Below are positions 8,738 to 15,738 of a stretch of DNA of 19,238 nt, piece by piece (position 1 is the first letter of the stretch; every line of letters starts with the position of its first letter). The notes under the pieces are model-generated. The model made no database searches and was not told where the DNA came from. It worked only from the letters and a program-made list of their open reading frames with translations. The stretch is taken from NCBI GenBank assembly GCA_022447335.1, contig JAKVCF010000032.1:1-19238 (forward strand). The letters run 5' to 3'. A program made the translations under genes and the position numbers. Origin of the DNA: Planctomycetota bacterium (GTDB lineage Bacteria; Planctomycetota; UBA1135).

Positions 8738-8748
8738 GGAGCCTCCTG

Positions 8749-8988
8749 ATGGCAGCCAAGCGTAAGAAGAAAGCGGCGAAGCCCACCAAGGGCGGCAAGT
8801 CGGCGAAGCAGAAGAAAGTCAAGGAACCAAAGGAAATCAAGCCCGGCCCGCCGGTCGAGAGCGTGATGATCCTGGTCACCGGTCTTCTGCTGTTGACCGC
8901 GCTCGTGATGATGGACTATGTGAAGGGCAAGAACTACGGCATCGGTACGTTCTTCGCTGACAGCTACGAGGCTTCGGCCGAGGACTAG
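8749..8988 (+). CDS. Small lysine-rich single-pass membrane protein, unknown function
   Basis: The 79-aa product is not recognised. Residues 1-33 are very basic (about half Lys/Arg, with Pro and Gly). One TM helix follows at about 37-58 (SVMILVTGLLLLTALVMMDYV), then a short tail ending in acidic residues. By the positive-inside rule the basic end should be cytosolic, where it could bind nucleic acid or acidic partners, and the tail periplasmic. Translation signals are excellent: AAGGAG begins inside the stop of the preceding gene and lies seven bases before ATG. Lys codons are mostly AAG, and other codons look biased. Tight coupling to the coiled-coil gene upstream suggests the products act together. 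The shared terminator directly after the stop marks the end of this transcription unit. Confidence 0.85.
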   Translation: MAAKRKKKAAKPTKGGKSAKQKKVKEPKEIKPGPPVESVMILVTGLLLLTALVMMDYVKGKNYGIGTFFADSYEASAED

Positions 8989-9012
8989 TTCTCATTCACT
9001 CAGACGGCTTTT

Positions 9013-9051
9013 CGCGGCCGACTCCGCTTCGGGGTCGGCCGCGCTTCTTTT
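9013..9051 (+). terminator. Strong rho-independent terminator
   Basis: A 13-bp stem with one G-T wobble, CGCGGCCGACTCC (9013-9025) with GGGGTCGGCCGCG (9031-9043), has a 5-nt loop and is followed by CTTCTTTT. It lies 25 nt after the stop of the small membrane-protein gene and closes the 7883-8988 unit before mreB. Confidence 0.88.
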
Positions 9052-9067
9052 CCGCGTACGCTGTTTC

Positions 9068-9088
9068 TATACTGCTCCTGGGCAGTAT
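9068..9088 (+). promoter_or_regulatory. mreB promoter -10 with overlapping 7-bp inverted repeat
   Basis: TATACT (9068-9073) is a good -10 element, 14 nt before the TTG at 9088. Only a weak -35 (TTCTTT, 9045-9050) is seen at a 17-nt spacing, and it overlaps the T-run of the preceding terminator. ATACTGC (9069-9075) and GCAGTAT (9082-9088) are perfect complements with a 6-nt spacer, so the repeat spans most of the -10, the likely transcription start and the first base of the start codon. It could be an operator or a translation-blocking hairpin. Confidence 0.45.
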
Positions 9089-10173
9089 TGCCCTCAACTT
9101 CGAACCCCGCTTCGTCCTTGTTCCAATGGCTCACGAGTCGGTTCTCCTTATCGGAGGACCTTGGTATTGATCTCGGCACCGCTAACACGCTGATTGCTTC
9201 GCGTGAGCGGGGCATCATCCTGAATGAGCCGTCCGTCGTCGCCGTTTATAAGGGCACTAATGAGGTAATCCTCGAAGGCATGGGTGTGGGCCTTGAGGCC
9301 TATGACATGCTTGGCAAGACGCCAAAGAACATCGAGGCAATTCGCCCGCTCAAGGGTGGCGTGATCGCAGATTTCGAAGTCACCGAGAAGCTGCTGCGCT
9401 ATTTCCTGCGCAAGGCCAACGAAGGGCGTTCTATGGTGCGCCCGCGTGTTGTCATCGCGGTTCCGTCAGGCATCACCACAGTCGAGCGCCGCGCGGTGAT
9501 CAACTCGGCCGAGCGGGCTGGTGCGCGTAAGGTTTTCCTGGTTGACGAGCCAATGGCTGGTGGTCTTGGCGTGGATCTTCCCATTACCGAAGCTGAAGGT
9601 TCGATGATCGTTGACATTGGCGGCGGTACCACCGAGGTCGCAGTTCTCGCACTAGGTGGGCCGGTCGTGGTGAAGTCGGTCAAGGTCGCAGGTGACGATC
9701 TTGACGAGGCGATTCTCAATTATGTTCGTAAGAACCACAACTTGCAGATCGGTCCGCAGACGGCCGAGATGCTAAAGAAGACCATTGGGTCGGCTTACGC
9801 GCTTGAGCAAGAGAAGTCGCTTGAGATAGCGGGGCGGGACACTCTCAACTTGATGCCGCGAAAAGCGGTGCTCAACTCGGAAGAGATTCGCGAAGCTCTA
9901 CAAGAAACACTTCGCCAGATTCTGCGTGCGATTCTTGATTGTCTTGAGGCCGCGCCGCCTGAAATAGGCTCTGACTTGCTGGAAGTCGGCATTGTGGTTG
10001 TGGGGGGTGGTGGATTGCTACCCGGGTTGGACAAGTACATTGAAGAAAACACAGGCTTACCCTGTCGCATCGACGTTGAACCGCTGACGGCGGTGGCGCG
10101 CGGTACGGCTCGCTTCCTCGAAGACCTCGACCTCTACGCGACCTTCCTTTCAGAGGGCGACGACTTGCAGTAG
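9088..10173 (+). CDS. mreB: Rod-shape-determining actin homologue MreB
   Basis: Membrane-associated actin-like ATPase that forms filaments guiding lateral cell-wall synthesis. The phosphate-1 motif is GIDLGTANTLI (about 26-36), followed by GIILNEPSVVAV. Also present are VDEPMAGGLGVDLP, the phosphate-2 motif VDIGGGTTEVAVL and the adenosine motif VVVGGGGLLPGLD. The product is 361 aa from TTG 9088 (E. coli MreB has 347). Neither possible start has a clear Shine-Dalgarno. An in-frame TTG at 9118 would give an N-terminus FQWLTSRFS ahead of the first motif, about the usual length, and this stretch resembles the amphipathic membrane-binding helix of MreB. The true start is therefore uncertain. It is the first gene of the elongasome operon; the MreC-like gene follows after 2 nt. 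Confidence 0.97.
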   Translation: MPSTSNPASSLFQWLTSRFSLSEDLGIDLGTANTLIASRERGIILNEPSVVAVYKGTNEVILEGMGVGLEAYDMLGKTPKNIEAIRPLKGGVIADFEVTEKLLRYFLRKANEGRSMVRPRVVIAVPSGITTVERRAVINSAERAGARKVFLVDEPMAGGLGVDLPITEAEGSMIVDIGGGTTEVAVLALGGPVVVKSVKVAGDDLDEAILNYVRKNHNLQIGPQTAEMLKKTIGSAYALEQEKSLEIAGRDTLNLMPRKAVLNSEEIREALQETLRQILRAILDCLEAAPPEIGSDLLEVGIVVVGGGGLLPGLDKYIEENTGLPCRIDVEPLTAVARGTARFLEDLDLYATFLSEGDDLQ

Positions 10174-10175
10174 TC

Positions 10176-11345
10176 GTGTTCCTGCCTTCGGTCGCCGAGC
10201 GCCACCGGCGCACCGTTCTGGTCACGATCGGTGTCTCGGTTTTAGTTCTTCACGCGTTTGTGCGGTTGCCGGGTTTCGATTTGGTCGACCGCTTATTGGT
10301 CGCGCCGGTTTCCGAAGTCACCCAACCTTTGGCTGCTTGGGTTGTACAAAGGGTCTCCCCTGGTGAGCAGGATCGAATGGCTCCCAGTCCGGCCTCTGGC
10401 GCGCTGATCGTTGCTGAGCGCGAAGCCGGACAGCCGGCATCAGTGGCTGGTGTGGCCTGGCTGGAAGTTCCAGTTGGGCGCGCGGAAGCGGGTCAGCATC
10501 GGCTCTTGCTGGCAGCGGGGGCAGACTTCGGTCTCGCTCCGGGCATGCCCGTGGTGTACGCCGACAGCTGGCTGGGGAGGATTGGGGGGACTGGGCCGAC
10601 AACAGCAGAAGTCGACTTAGTGAGCGGCGCGGCGCGGCGCACGCCGATCTATTTGTTGGGTGATCGTGGGCAGCCTTTACGCGCTATCTTGCAGGGGAGG
10701 GGCGGTCAGCATCGACCGCTGATTCGCGACCACGAAGCGAAGGGTGAACCGGTCGAGGGTGTGGTCGTGAGTTTCCGTCGTGGCGCGGAAGACCCACCAC
10801 CCTATGCTCAGTTAGATATGAGGCTGGGTACCGTGGTGCGCGTGGGGGATCCCCAGCGCGGCTCGGCTGCTTGGGAAGTGGATTACCAGCTACCTGCAGG
10901 CGCAGAGGGGCGTGTCTACGTTGCTGCGGGCGCTGTGACGGAGTCTGTGGTCGCTGAGCCTCCGGTGCGCACCGGGCCAACCTCGGTCACTCTGCGCGCT
11001 GATGGGGTTTTTGGTGCACGCCTTTGTGCACTGCGTGCGCCTATAGATGTCCCGCCTGCAGTAGCGACAGTTGATGACAGGGTGCTGGGACGCATCGTGG
11101 CACAACGTGGATCACTTCTCTGGTGCAGTTTGCGTGCACCTGCGAGTTGGCCAGGGAATAGTTGGGTGGGCCTGGATGGCAACACTGCTACGCGCGGGGA
11201 TGCTGAATTGCGCTTTACGGCGGGCGGCGCGGGCGTGCCGCGGGGGCTCTTCCTGGGTGCGCGTACTGATCCCACGCCTCGACCCGTGGGACAACTGCAA
11301 GTGTGGGGTCGTGTACCGCTTCGCGAGCCGGAGTTGACGCCGTGA
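10176..11345 (+). CDS. mreC: MreC-like rod-shape protein without the usual coiled coil
   Basis: Assigned by position between mreB and an mreD-like gene and by a recognisable MreC-type core. The 389-aa product begins with a cytosolic stub and a TM at about 12-30 (TVLVTIGVSVLVLHAFV). The core follows: HRLLLAAGADFGLAPGMPVVYADSWLGRIGG and a second beta subdomain with LDMRLGTVVRVG and WEVDYQLPAGAEGRVYVA. MreC normally has a dimerising coiled coil after the TM; here that stretch is Pro/Ala/Gly-rich with no heptads. The C-terminal third (about 270-389) is extra and contains VDDRVLGRIVAQRG, which echoes the earlier core motif. The start is GTG 10176 with no Shine-Dalgarno, so coupling to mreB is likely. 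The stop overlaps the next gene (GTGA). The family call is moderately sure. Confidence 0.75.
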   Translation: MFLPSVAERHRRTVLVTIGVSVLVLHAFVRLPGFDLVDRLLVAPVSEVTQPLAAWVVQRVSPGEQDRMAPSPASGALIVAEREAGQPASVAGVAWLEVPVGRAEAGQHRLLLAAGADFGLAPGMPVVYADSWLGRIGGTGPTTAEVDLVSGAARRTPIYLLGDRGQPLRAILQGRGGQHRPLIRDHEAKGEPVEGVVVSFRRGAEDPPPYAQLDMRLGTVVRVGDPQRGSAAWEVDYQLPAGAEGRVYVAAGAVTESVVAEPPVRTGPTSVTLRADGVFGARLCALRAPIDVPPAVATVDDRVLGRIVAQRGSLLWCSLRAPASWPGNSWVGLDGNTATRGDAELRFTAGGAGVPRGLFLGARTDPTPRPVGQLQVWGRVPLREPELTP

Positions 11346-11821
11346 ACATCGTTCGCTGGCGTGTGTTGCTACCGGTCGCTCTGCTGCTGACCATCGTGGC
11401 GCCGGCGCTCCGTGCGCTACCGATCGGCATGGCGTTGCCGGATCTCTGGCTGCTGCTTGCGATTGGCTGTGTGCCAGCGCGCGCCACGGACCGTCTGTCT
11501 TACGCAGTGCGCGTCGTTTTGTTGTTGGGTATCTTGCGGGCGTCAGTCAGCGCAGTTTCGCTCTGGAGCTGTTGGGCAGGCCTTGCTGCGGCGCTTTTCT
11601 TGCGCGAGCGCGCCCATCGACACATCAGTGAGGAGTCCTTTTTCCTGCGCTTTCTTGTGGGTGCTTTGGCGGCTTTGCCGCCGACGGCGCTGGATGAACT
11701 GGAAGCGAACCGATTGAATCTAGAGCGTGCTTGGACTGAGCCGCTCTTCGCCGTAATCTGGATAAGTTCGTTCTGGGCCGTTGTGCGTCGCCCCGGCCCG
11801 CGGCGGCTCCGGTTCGACTGA
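11342..11821 (+). CDS. mreD: MreD-like integral membrane protein
   Basis: The 159-aa hydrophobic protein lies between the mreC-like gene and mrdA, the canonical place of mreD, whose product is an inner-membrane elongasome partner of MreC and PBP2. TMs are visible near 6-24, 30-45, 52-85 and 97-115, with a last one near 135-150 (PLFAVIWISSFWAVV). No diagnostic catalytic residue is expected. GTG 11342 is chosen because it overlaps the preceding stop in GTGA and has GGAG eight bases upstream; an earlier in-frame start at 11303 would lie well inside the upstream gene. The stop overlaps the mrdA ATG by one base (TGATG). Sequence similarity to MreD is weak by eye, so the name rests mainly on size, topology and neighbours. 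Confidence 0.72.
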   Translation: MNIVRWRVLLPVALLLTIVAPALRALPIGMALPDLWLLLAIGCVPARATDRLSYAVRVVLLLGILRASVSAVSLWSCWAGLAAALFLRERAHRHISEESFFLRFLVGALAALPPTALDELEANRLNLERAWTEPLFAVIWISSFWAVVRRPGPRRLRFD

Positions 11822-14469
11822 TGAGGAAACGAAGGCTCCAACACCTGATGATGGTACTGGTGGCCGTGCAGGTGATCCTGGCGGCGCGGATGTACCAACT
11901 GCAGGTCGTGCAGCACGATGAGTGGGCGGAACGGGCACATCGTTCGCGGCTCGAAAAGCGCACTATTCCGGCGGAGCGCGGACGCATTCTCGATGTCGAC
12001 GGCGTGGTACTAGCCGAGGACCGACGTTCCTTTGATCTGATGCTCGAATACCGCTCATTCCGGCGTGGGCAGGCGGTAGCACAAATCTTCGAGCTGTGTC
12101 TGCTGTTGCGTATTCCGTGTAGCGGTTTGGAAGAAGCGGCGGATCGCGGGCTCGAAATACTGGATCAATTCATCATGCTGACGCCAGCGGACTTCCGCGG
12201 CTTGGACAGTCGGCGACAGGGTGATGCGGTCTACTATCTGCGGAAGTTGGCCGGCATGAGTCGCGGTGAAGCCGAGCAAATCGAAGCTTGGCTCCGCACT
12301 TCTGGCTCATCGTTCGGGGAAGCTTTCCCTGAGGCCGAGGCGCAGATGAAGACGCATTTCGGTGATTGTCGGCTGCGTTTGCGTGAGCTCGAGCGCTTGC
12401 TTGGCTTGGACTCGAAAGAGTCGCTCATTGCACGCCTGGAAGAAGAGCGACAGAGTCTCGAGCGCCGAATTCGCCAACAGGCGGTGCGCGCTGCATCGGC
12501 TGAAGCGTTGGAGATTGGCGCTTGGGAGGTGGCAGAGCATCTCGGGGTACACGCCGCGCCAGGTGGTCATGCAGAGGAACGAGCTTGGCGTGTCGAGCGG
12601 CTGTACGCATTGCAAGATCTCAGCAAGCGCTGGCAGTGGGCTGGCGACCTCGAAGTGCTGGCTGCGCTAATTGCGCCGCCATCTGGCGAGTCGCCAAATA
12701 CAACTGAGTTGGGCGAGTTGCTCGGACACATTGAAACAGTGTCCTCCGAAGACGTATCCGGCTTGCGTCGAGAGCTTGTTGCACGCGTGCATCGCGATCG
12801 CGTCGCACGCCTAGTGCGCGGGGTCGATTACGAAGTCGTCGACCGAATTGGTCAGGACCCGGAGGCTTTTGCTGGTCTGCAGGTCGATCTCGCCGCAGAC
12901 CGTCTCTATCCAGGAGATGTCGCCCCGCAGTTAATTGGTAATGTGAGCATCTCGACTCCGGATGACATCGAAGCTTATTTTGCGCAGCGCCGCGTGTTGC
13001 AGGAATTAGCGGGGAAACTAGTGCGTACGCAGTCTGAGGAAGAGCTCTATCGCGAACTGCGTCGTGAGTTTCTGCGCACCACCATGCGACCGGGGGATGT
13101 ACTCGGAAGCAGTGGAGCGGAATGGGCCTTCGAGGAGGTACTTCGTGGAGAGCGCGGCTATCTGCGCGAGTTGGCCGGGGTCGAGGGCGAAGACTCGCCG
13201 CGCGAGCTCGAGTTTGTGCCGCCGCGTTCAGGTCAGGATGTGCAGCTCAGCCTGTCTTCAAGGCTGACCACAGCGGCAGAGCGTGCCATCTTGCAGGCCT
13301 ATGACATTGCGCGGGAACGACTAGGAGTGGATCGAGCCGATTTGCACGATCGATTACGTCAGCCGCGTGCTGGTTTCGCGATCATTGATTTGCGCGACGG
13401 TTCGATTCCTGTTTTGGCGACGATGCCAAGCTACACCCGTGATCAGTACCGCAATGACTACGAATTGCTCGAGGCCGACGTCGATGCTGGTGTTTTCCGC
13501 AACCGCGCGTTGGGTGGAAACGCAGGTGGTCATCAGACGCCGTATCCAGGCTCCACTTTTAAGCCGCTGATCGCACTGCTTGCCTTGGAGCAAGATGAGG
13601 ATGCTTGGGATCGAGAAATCTACTGTGGCAATCAGTGGTTGCCACCTGGCCAACAGTCGAGCGAACAGGTGCGCCCGCTTCATTGTCACAATCACTCGGC
13701 GCGCGCTCTCGATATGCACGATGCTCTCAAGTACTCGTGCAATACCTATTTCTATACCCTGGCCAATGAGATGGGTTGGGATCCTATTTGGCGTCGGTCG
13801 CATGCGCTGGGCTTTGGGGCGCCGACTGGGGTCGAGCTCGTGCCGATCGACCGTTACGTGATCGACGCAAGTAATCGCGAAGGAGGTTACGACAACGGGG
13901 AGCGCTTCAAGCCGGGGCGAGGTCCGAATCGCATTCTGGAGACTGGTGCCAATTATCTCGCTTCAAGGCACGATGACTTCAATGGCTTCACATTGGCACA
14001 CTTCGGAATAGGCCAAGTCTCAGTGCACGCTAGCCCTTTACAGATGGCACGCTTTTATGGTTGGTTAGGCACAGGTGAGCTGGTGACGCCGCGACTCGTG
14101 CTGCAGGGAGGGGGGGGTGCTCAAGCGCGCCCCGAGCTGGTAGATGTTCCGCTCGATCCCGATTTTCAGCGGCAGGTCCGGGATGCGCTCCGTGCAGTGA
14201 CGGAGGACCCTTCCGGGACTGCCTACGATGAGCACTATCGCTTGGATCTATTCCGCGTTGCTGGCAAGACCGGCACAGCGCAGCCCAGTCGCATCCACGC
14301 TACTCACGCTTGGTTTGCTGGGTATTTTCCGTGGGACGAGCCACGATATGCGGTGGCGGTTTTATGCGAAAATGTGCAACTACACGGTGGGGAAATTGCG
14401 AACCTCGTGGTTCATCAGTTCCTTTCATCTGAGGAGGCTCGCGAGTATTTCCACGAAATCCTCGACTGA
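11821..14469 (+). CDS. mrdA: Penicillin-binding protein 2 (elongasome transpeptidase), enlarged
   Basis: Cross-links peptidoglycan for side-wall growth, anchored in the inner membrane with a periplasmic domain. One TM lies at about 8-24, then IPAERGRILDVDGVVLAED of the pedestal. Catalytic motifs are S578-T-F-K581, S639-C-N641 and K816-T-G. C602, C622, H623/H625 and C640 lie where PBP2 enzymes have a zinc site, so a Cys/His zinc site is likely. At 882 aa it is about 250 longer than E. coli PBP2. The excess lies mainly between about 85 and 340 and includes a charged, probably helical stretch at 175-245 with ERLLGL and EEERQSLERRIRQQ. The pedestal resumes at FAGLQVDLAADRLYPGDVA (349 onward). The mreD-like gene overlaps the start. 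No Shine-Dalgarno is visible. Confidence 0.94.
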   Translation: MRKRRLQHLMMVLVAVQVILAARMYQLQVVQHDEWAERAHRSRLEKRTIPAERGRILDVDGVVLAEDRRSFDLMLEYRSFRRGQAVAQIFELCLLLRIPCSGLEEAADRGLEILDQFIMLTPADFRGLDSRRQGDAVYYLRKLAGMSRGEAEQIEAWLRTSGSSFGEAFPEAEAQMKTHFGDCRLRLRELERLLGLDSKESLIARLEEERQSLERRIRQQAVRAASAEALEIGAWEVAEHLGVHAAPGGHAEERAWRVERLYALQDLSKRWQWAGDLEVLAALIAPPSGESPNTTELGELLGHIETVSSEDVSGLRRELVARVHRDRVARLVRGVDYEVVDRIGQDPEAFAGLQVDLAADRLYPGDVAPQLIGNVSISTPDDIEAYFAQRRVLQELAGKLVRTQSEEELYRELRREFLRTTMRPGDVLGSSGAEWAFEEVLRGERGYLRELAGVEGEDSPRELEFVPPRSGQDVQLSLSSRLTTAAERAILQAYDIARERLGVDRADLHDRLRQPRAGFAIIDLRDGSIPVLATMPSYTRDQYRNDYELLEADVDAGVFRNRALGGNAGGHQTPYPGSTFKPLIALLALEQDEDAWDREIYCGNQWLPPGQQSSEQVRPLHCHNHSARALDMHDALKYSCNTYFYTLANEMGWDPIWRRSHALGFGAPTGVELVPIDRYVIDASNREGGYDNGERFKPGRGPNRILETGANYLASRHDDFNGFTLAHFGIGQVSVHASPLQMARFYGWLGTGELVTPRLVLQGGGGAQARPELVDVPLDPDFQRQVRDALRAVTEDPSGTAYDEHYRLDLFRVAGKTGTAQPSRIHATHAWFAGYFPWDEPRYAVAVLCENVQLHGGEIANLVVHQFLSSEEAREYFHEILD

Positions 14470-14470
14470 C

Positions 14471-14548
14471 ATGCAGATACAACTGCTAGGTTTTTTCGGC
14501 TTTCTGATTCCATCCTCTTTCTTTCGCATGATCTGCGAAGGCGATTAA
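14471..14548 (+). CDS. Possible 25-aa hydrophobic micropeptide between mrdA and rodA
   Basis: ATG 14471 begins one base after the mrdA stop, and the frame closes with TAA at 14546-14548, seven bases before the rodA ATG. The product would be short and hydrophobic (MQIQLLGFFGFLIPSSFF, then a charged end). It fits the gap almost exactly, but it has no Shine-Dalgarno. The same frame is also open back into mrdA, so it may be chance. It could be a leader peptide or a small membrane peptide. Confidence 0.25.
   Translation: MQIQLLGFFGFLIPSSFFRMICEGD
14521..14541 (+). repeat. Hairpin-forming inverted repeat before rodA
   Basis: TTCGCA (14523-14528) pairs with TGCGAA (14534-14539) across a 5-nt loop. 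A T-G and a C-G pair extend it to 14521-14541. It lies 14 nt before the rodA ATG and includes GAAGG, the only weak ribosome-site candidate. There is no T-run after it, so it is not an intrinsic terminator. It could tune the mrdA/rodA ratio. Confidence 0.35.
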
Positions 14549-14555
14549 GCGCGGC

Positions 14556-15701
14556 ATGGTCGTGGCAGCATCTCTCCCCGTTCGTATCTGGCGCTTTCTC
14601 AAGCGCACGGATTGGCCGTTGTTGCCGCTGGCGGGCCTGATCTTACTTGCTGGCTTAGTCATGCAATGGAGTGTGGGTGGCACTGCAGAGCCACCGCTTG
14701 GTCATATGGTTCGCATGTCGGCTGTCGGGATTGCCTGTGTGATGGGAGCGCTGATCCCGGCGCGGCTTTGGCGAAGCCAGGCTTGGCTGATCTATTTCGG
14801 CTGCATAGCTTTTCTAATCCTCGTCTTTTTCGTCGGCGACTCAACCAACAATGCGCGACGTTGGATCGACCTGGGCGGCGGTTTCAAGCTGCAACCAAGC
14901 GAGTTCGCCAAGTTGGGGATTATTCTTGCGATGGCGCGTTGGTTTTCTTCACAGTCGCGCCCTCGTCACTTAGCCGATCTGGCAACGCCTGCTTTGCTGA
15001 CAGTCGTGCCTTTCGGCATGATTCTGATTCAGCCGGATCTAGGTACAGCGCTTAGCACGCTTCCCCTATTTCTGGCGATGGCTTGGCTAGCTGGAACGCC
15101 TGGCCGTGTCATGCGTTGGTTCTTTATTCTCCCTGTGCTGTTGGCCCCCTTTTCTTTCTTGGCAATTCAGGATTACCAGCGCGAGCGCATTGAGACCTGG
15201 TGGCGCCAAGACCATCTCAGCGAAGAGGAAATTGCTGACGCCGGCTATCACTTGTGGCACGCAAAACTCGCGATTGGTTCCGGGGGATGGACGGGGCATG
15301 GTTGGGGGCAGGGTCCGGAAAATCAGCTCAATCGCTTGCCAGAGCGCCACAACGATTTCATCTTCCCAGTCATTGCGGAGGAGTTCGGATTTTTCGGATC
15401 GGTGGGGTTTCTGTTGCTGTACTCATTGCTGCCCATTACTGCATTCATGCGCGCCAGTCGCTATCGTGATCCTTTCACCCGGCTAGTGGTTGCCGGTGTG
15501 GGTGTGCACTTTGCGACACATTTGTGTCTCAACATCGGGGTTTCTTCGGGGGTCTGGCCGACTACTGGATTACCATTGCCGATGGTCTCCTGGGGCGGTA
15601 GCTCGATGGCGGTTTCCGGTTTATTACTAGGGGTCGCGCTTTCGGCTGGGGCCGCTCCCGCGCCCCTATTTGAAAGGCGCGCTTACGGGGGCGATGAGTA
15701 A
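14556..15701 (+). CDS. rodA: SEDS peptidoglycan glycosyltransferase RodA
   Basis: Polymerises lipid II into glycan strands for side-wall growth, acting in the inner membrane with PBP2. The 381-aa multi-TM protein shows SEDS signatures: NNARRWIDLGGGFKLQPSEFAKLG and LIQPDLGTAL. It also has AIGSGGWTGHGWGQGPENQ, then LPERHNDFIFPVIAEEFG with D267 at the conserved catalytic Asp position. Near the end are GVWPTTGLPLPMVSWGGSS and a final TM. Length and motif order are normal. The start is ATG 14556, with only a weak, distant GAAGG upstream. It is the last gene of the elongasome operon; tdh follows after 37 nt but has its own -10-like element. Confidence 0.95.
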   Translation: MVVAASLPVRIWRFLKRTDWPLLPLAGLILLAGLVMQWSVGGTAEPPLGHMVRMSAVGIACVMGALIPARLWRSQAWLIYFGCIAFLILVFFVGDSTNNARRWIDLGGGFKLQPSEFAKLGIILAMARWFSSQSRPRHLADLATPALLTVVPFGMILIQPDLGTALSTLPLFLAMAWLAGTPGRVMRWFFILPVLLAPFSFLAIQDYQRERIETWWRQDHLSEEEIADAGYHLWHAKLAIGSGGWTGHGWGQGPENQLNRLPERHNDFIFPVIAEEFGFFGSVGFLLLYSLLPITAFMRASRYRDPFTRLVVAGVGVHFATHLCLNIGVSSGVWPTTGLPLPMVSWGGSSMAVSGLLLGVALSAGAAPAPLFERRAYGGDE

Positions 15702-15723
15702 GCAGGGATTCTGGGGGCGGCGC

Positions 15724-15729
15724 TAGAAT
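15724..15729 (+). promoter_or_regulatory. -10-like TAGAAT for tdh, leaderless arrangement
   Basis: TAGAAT ends nine bases before the tdh ATG, so initiation at the usual distance would give an mRNA with at most a few leader bases. No Shine-Dalgarno is present in the 37-nt gap after rodA, which fits leaderless translation. A -35 match is not evident. Confidence 0.45.
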
Positions 15730-15738
15730 CGAGTTTGC

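Noticed and set aside
8737..8747. Palindrome AGGAGCCTCCT over the ribosome site of the 79-aa gene
   Set aside because: One-base centre cannot form a stable hairpin; likely chance from a strong Shine-Dalgarno sequence.
14228..14470. Upstream part of the frame that ends at 14548
   Set aside because: Overlaps the PBP2 transpeptidase C-terminus, which carries the KTG motif; only the last 26 codons lie outside a known gene.
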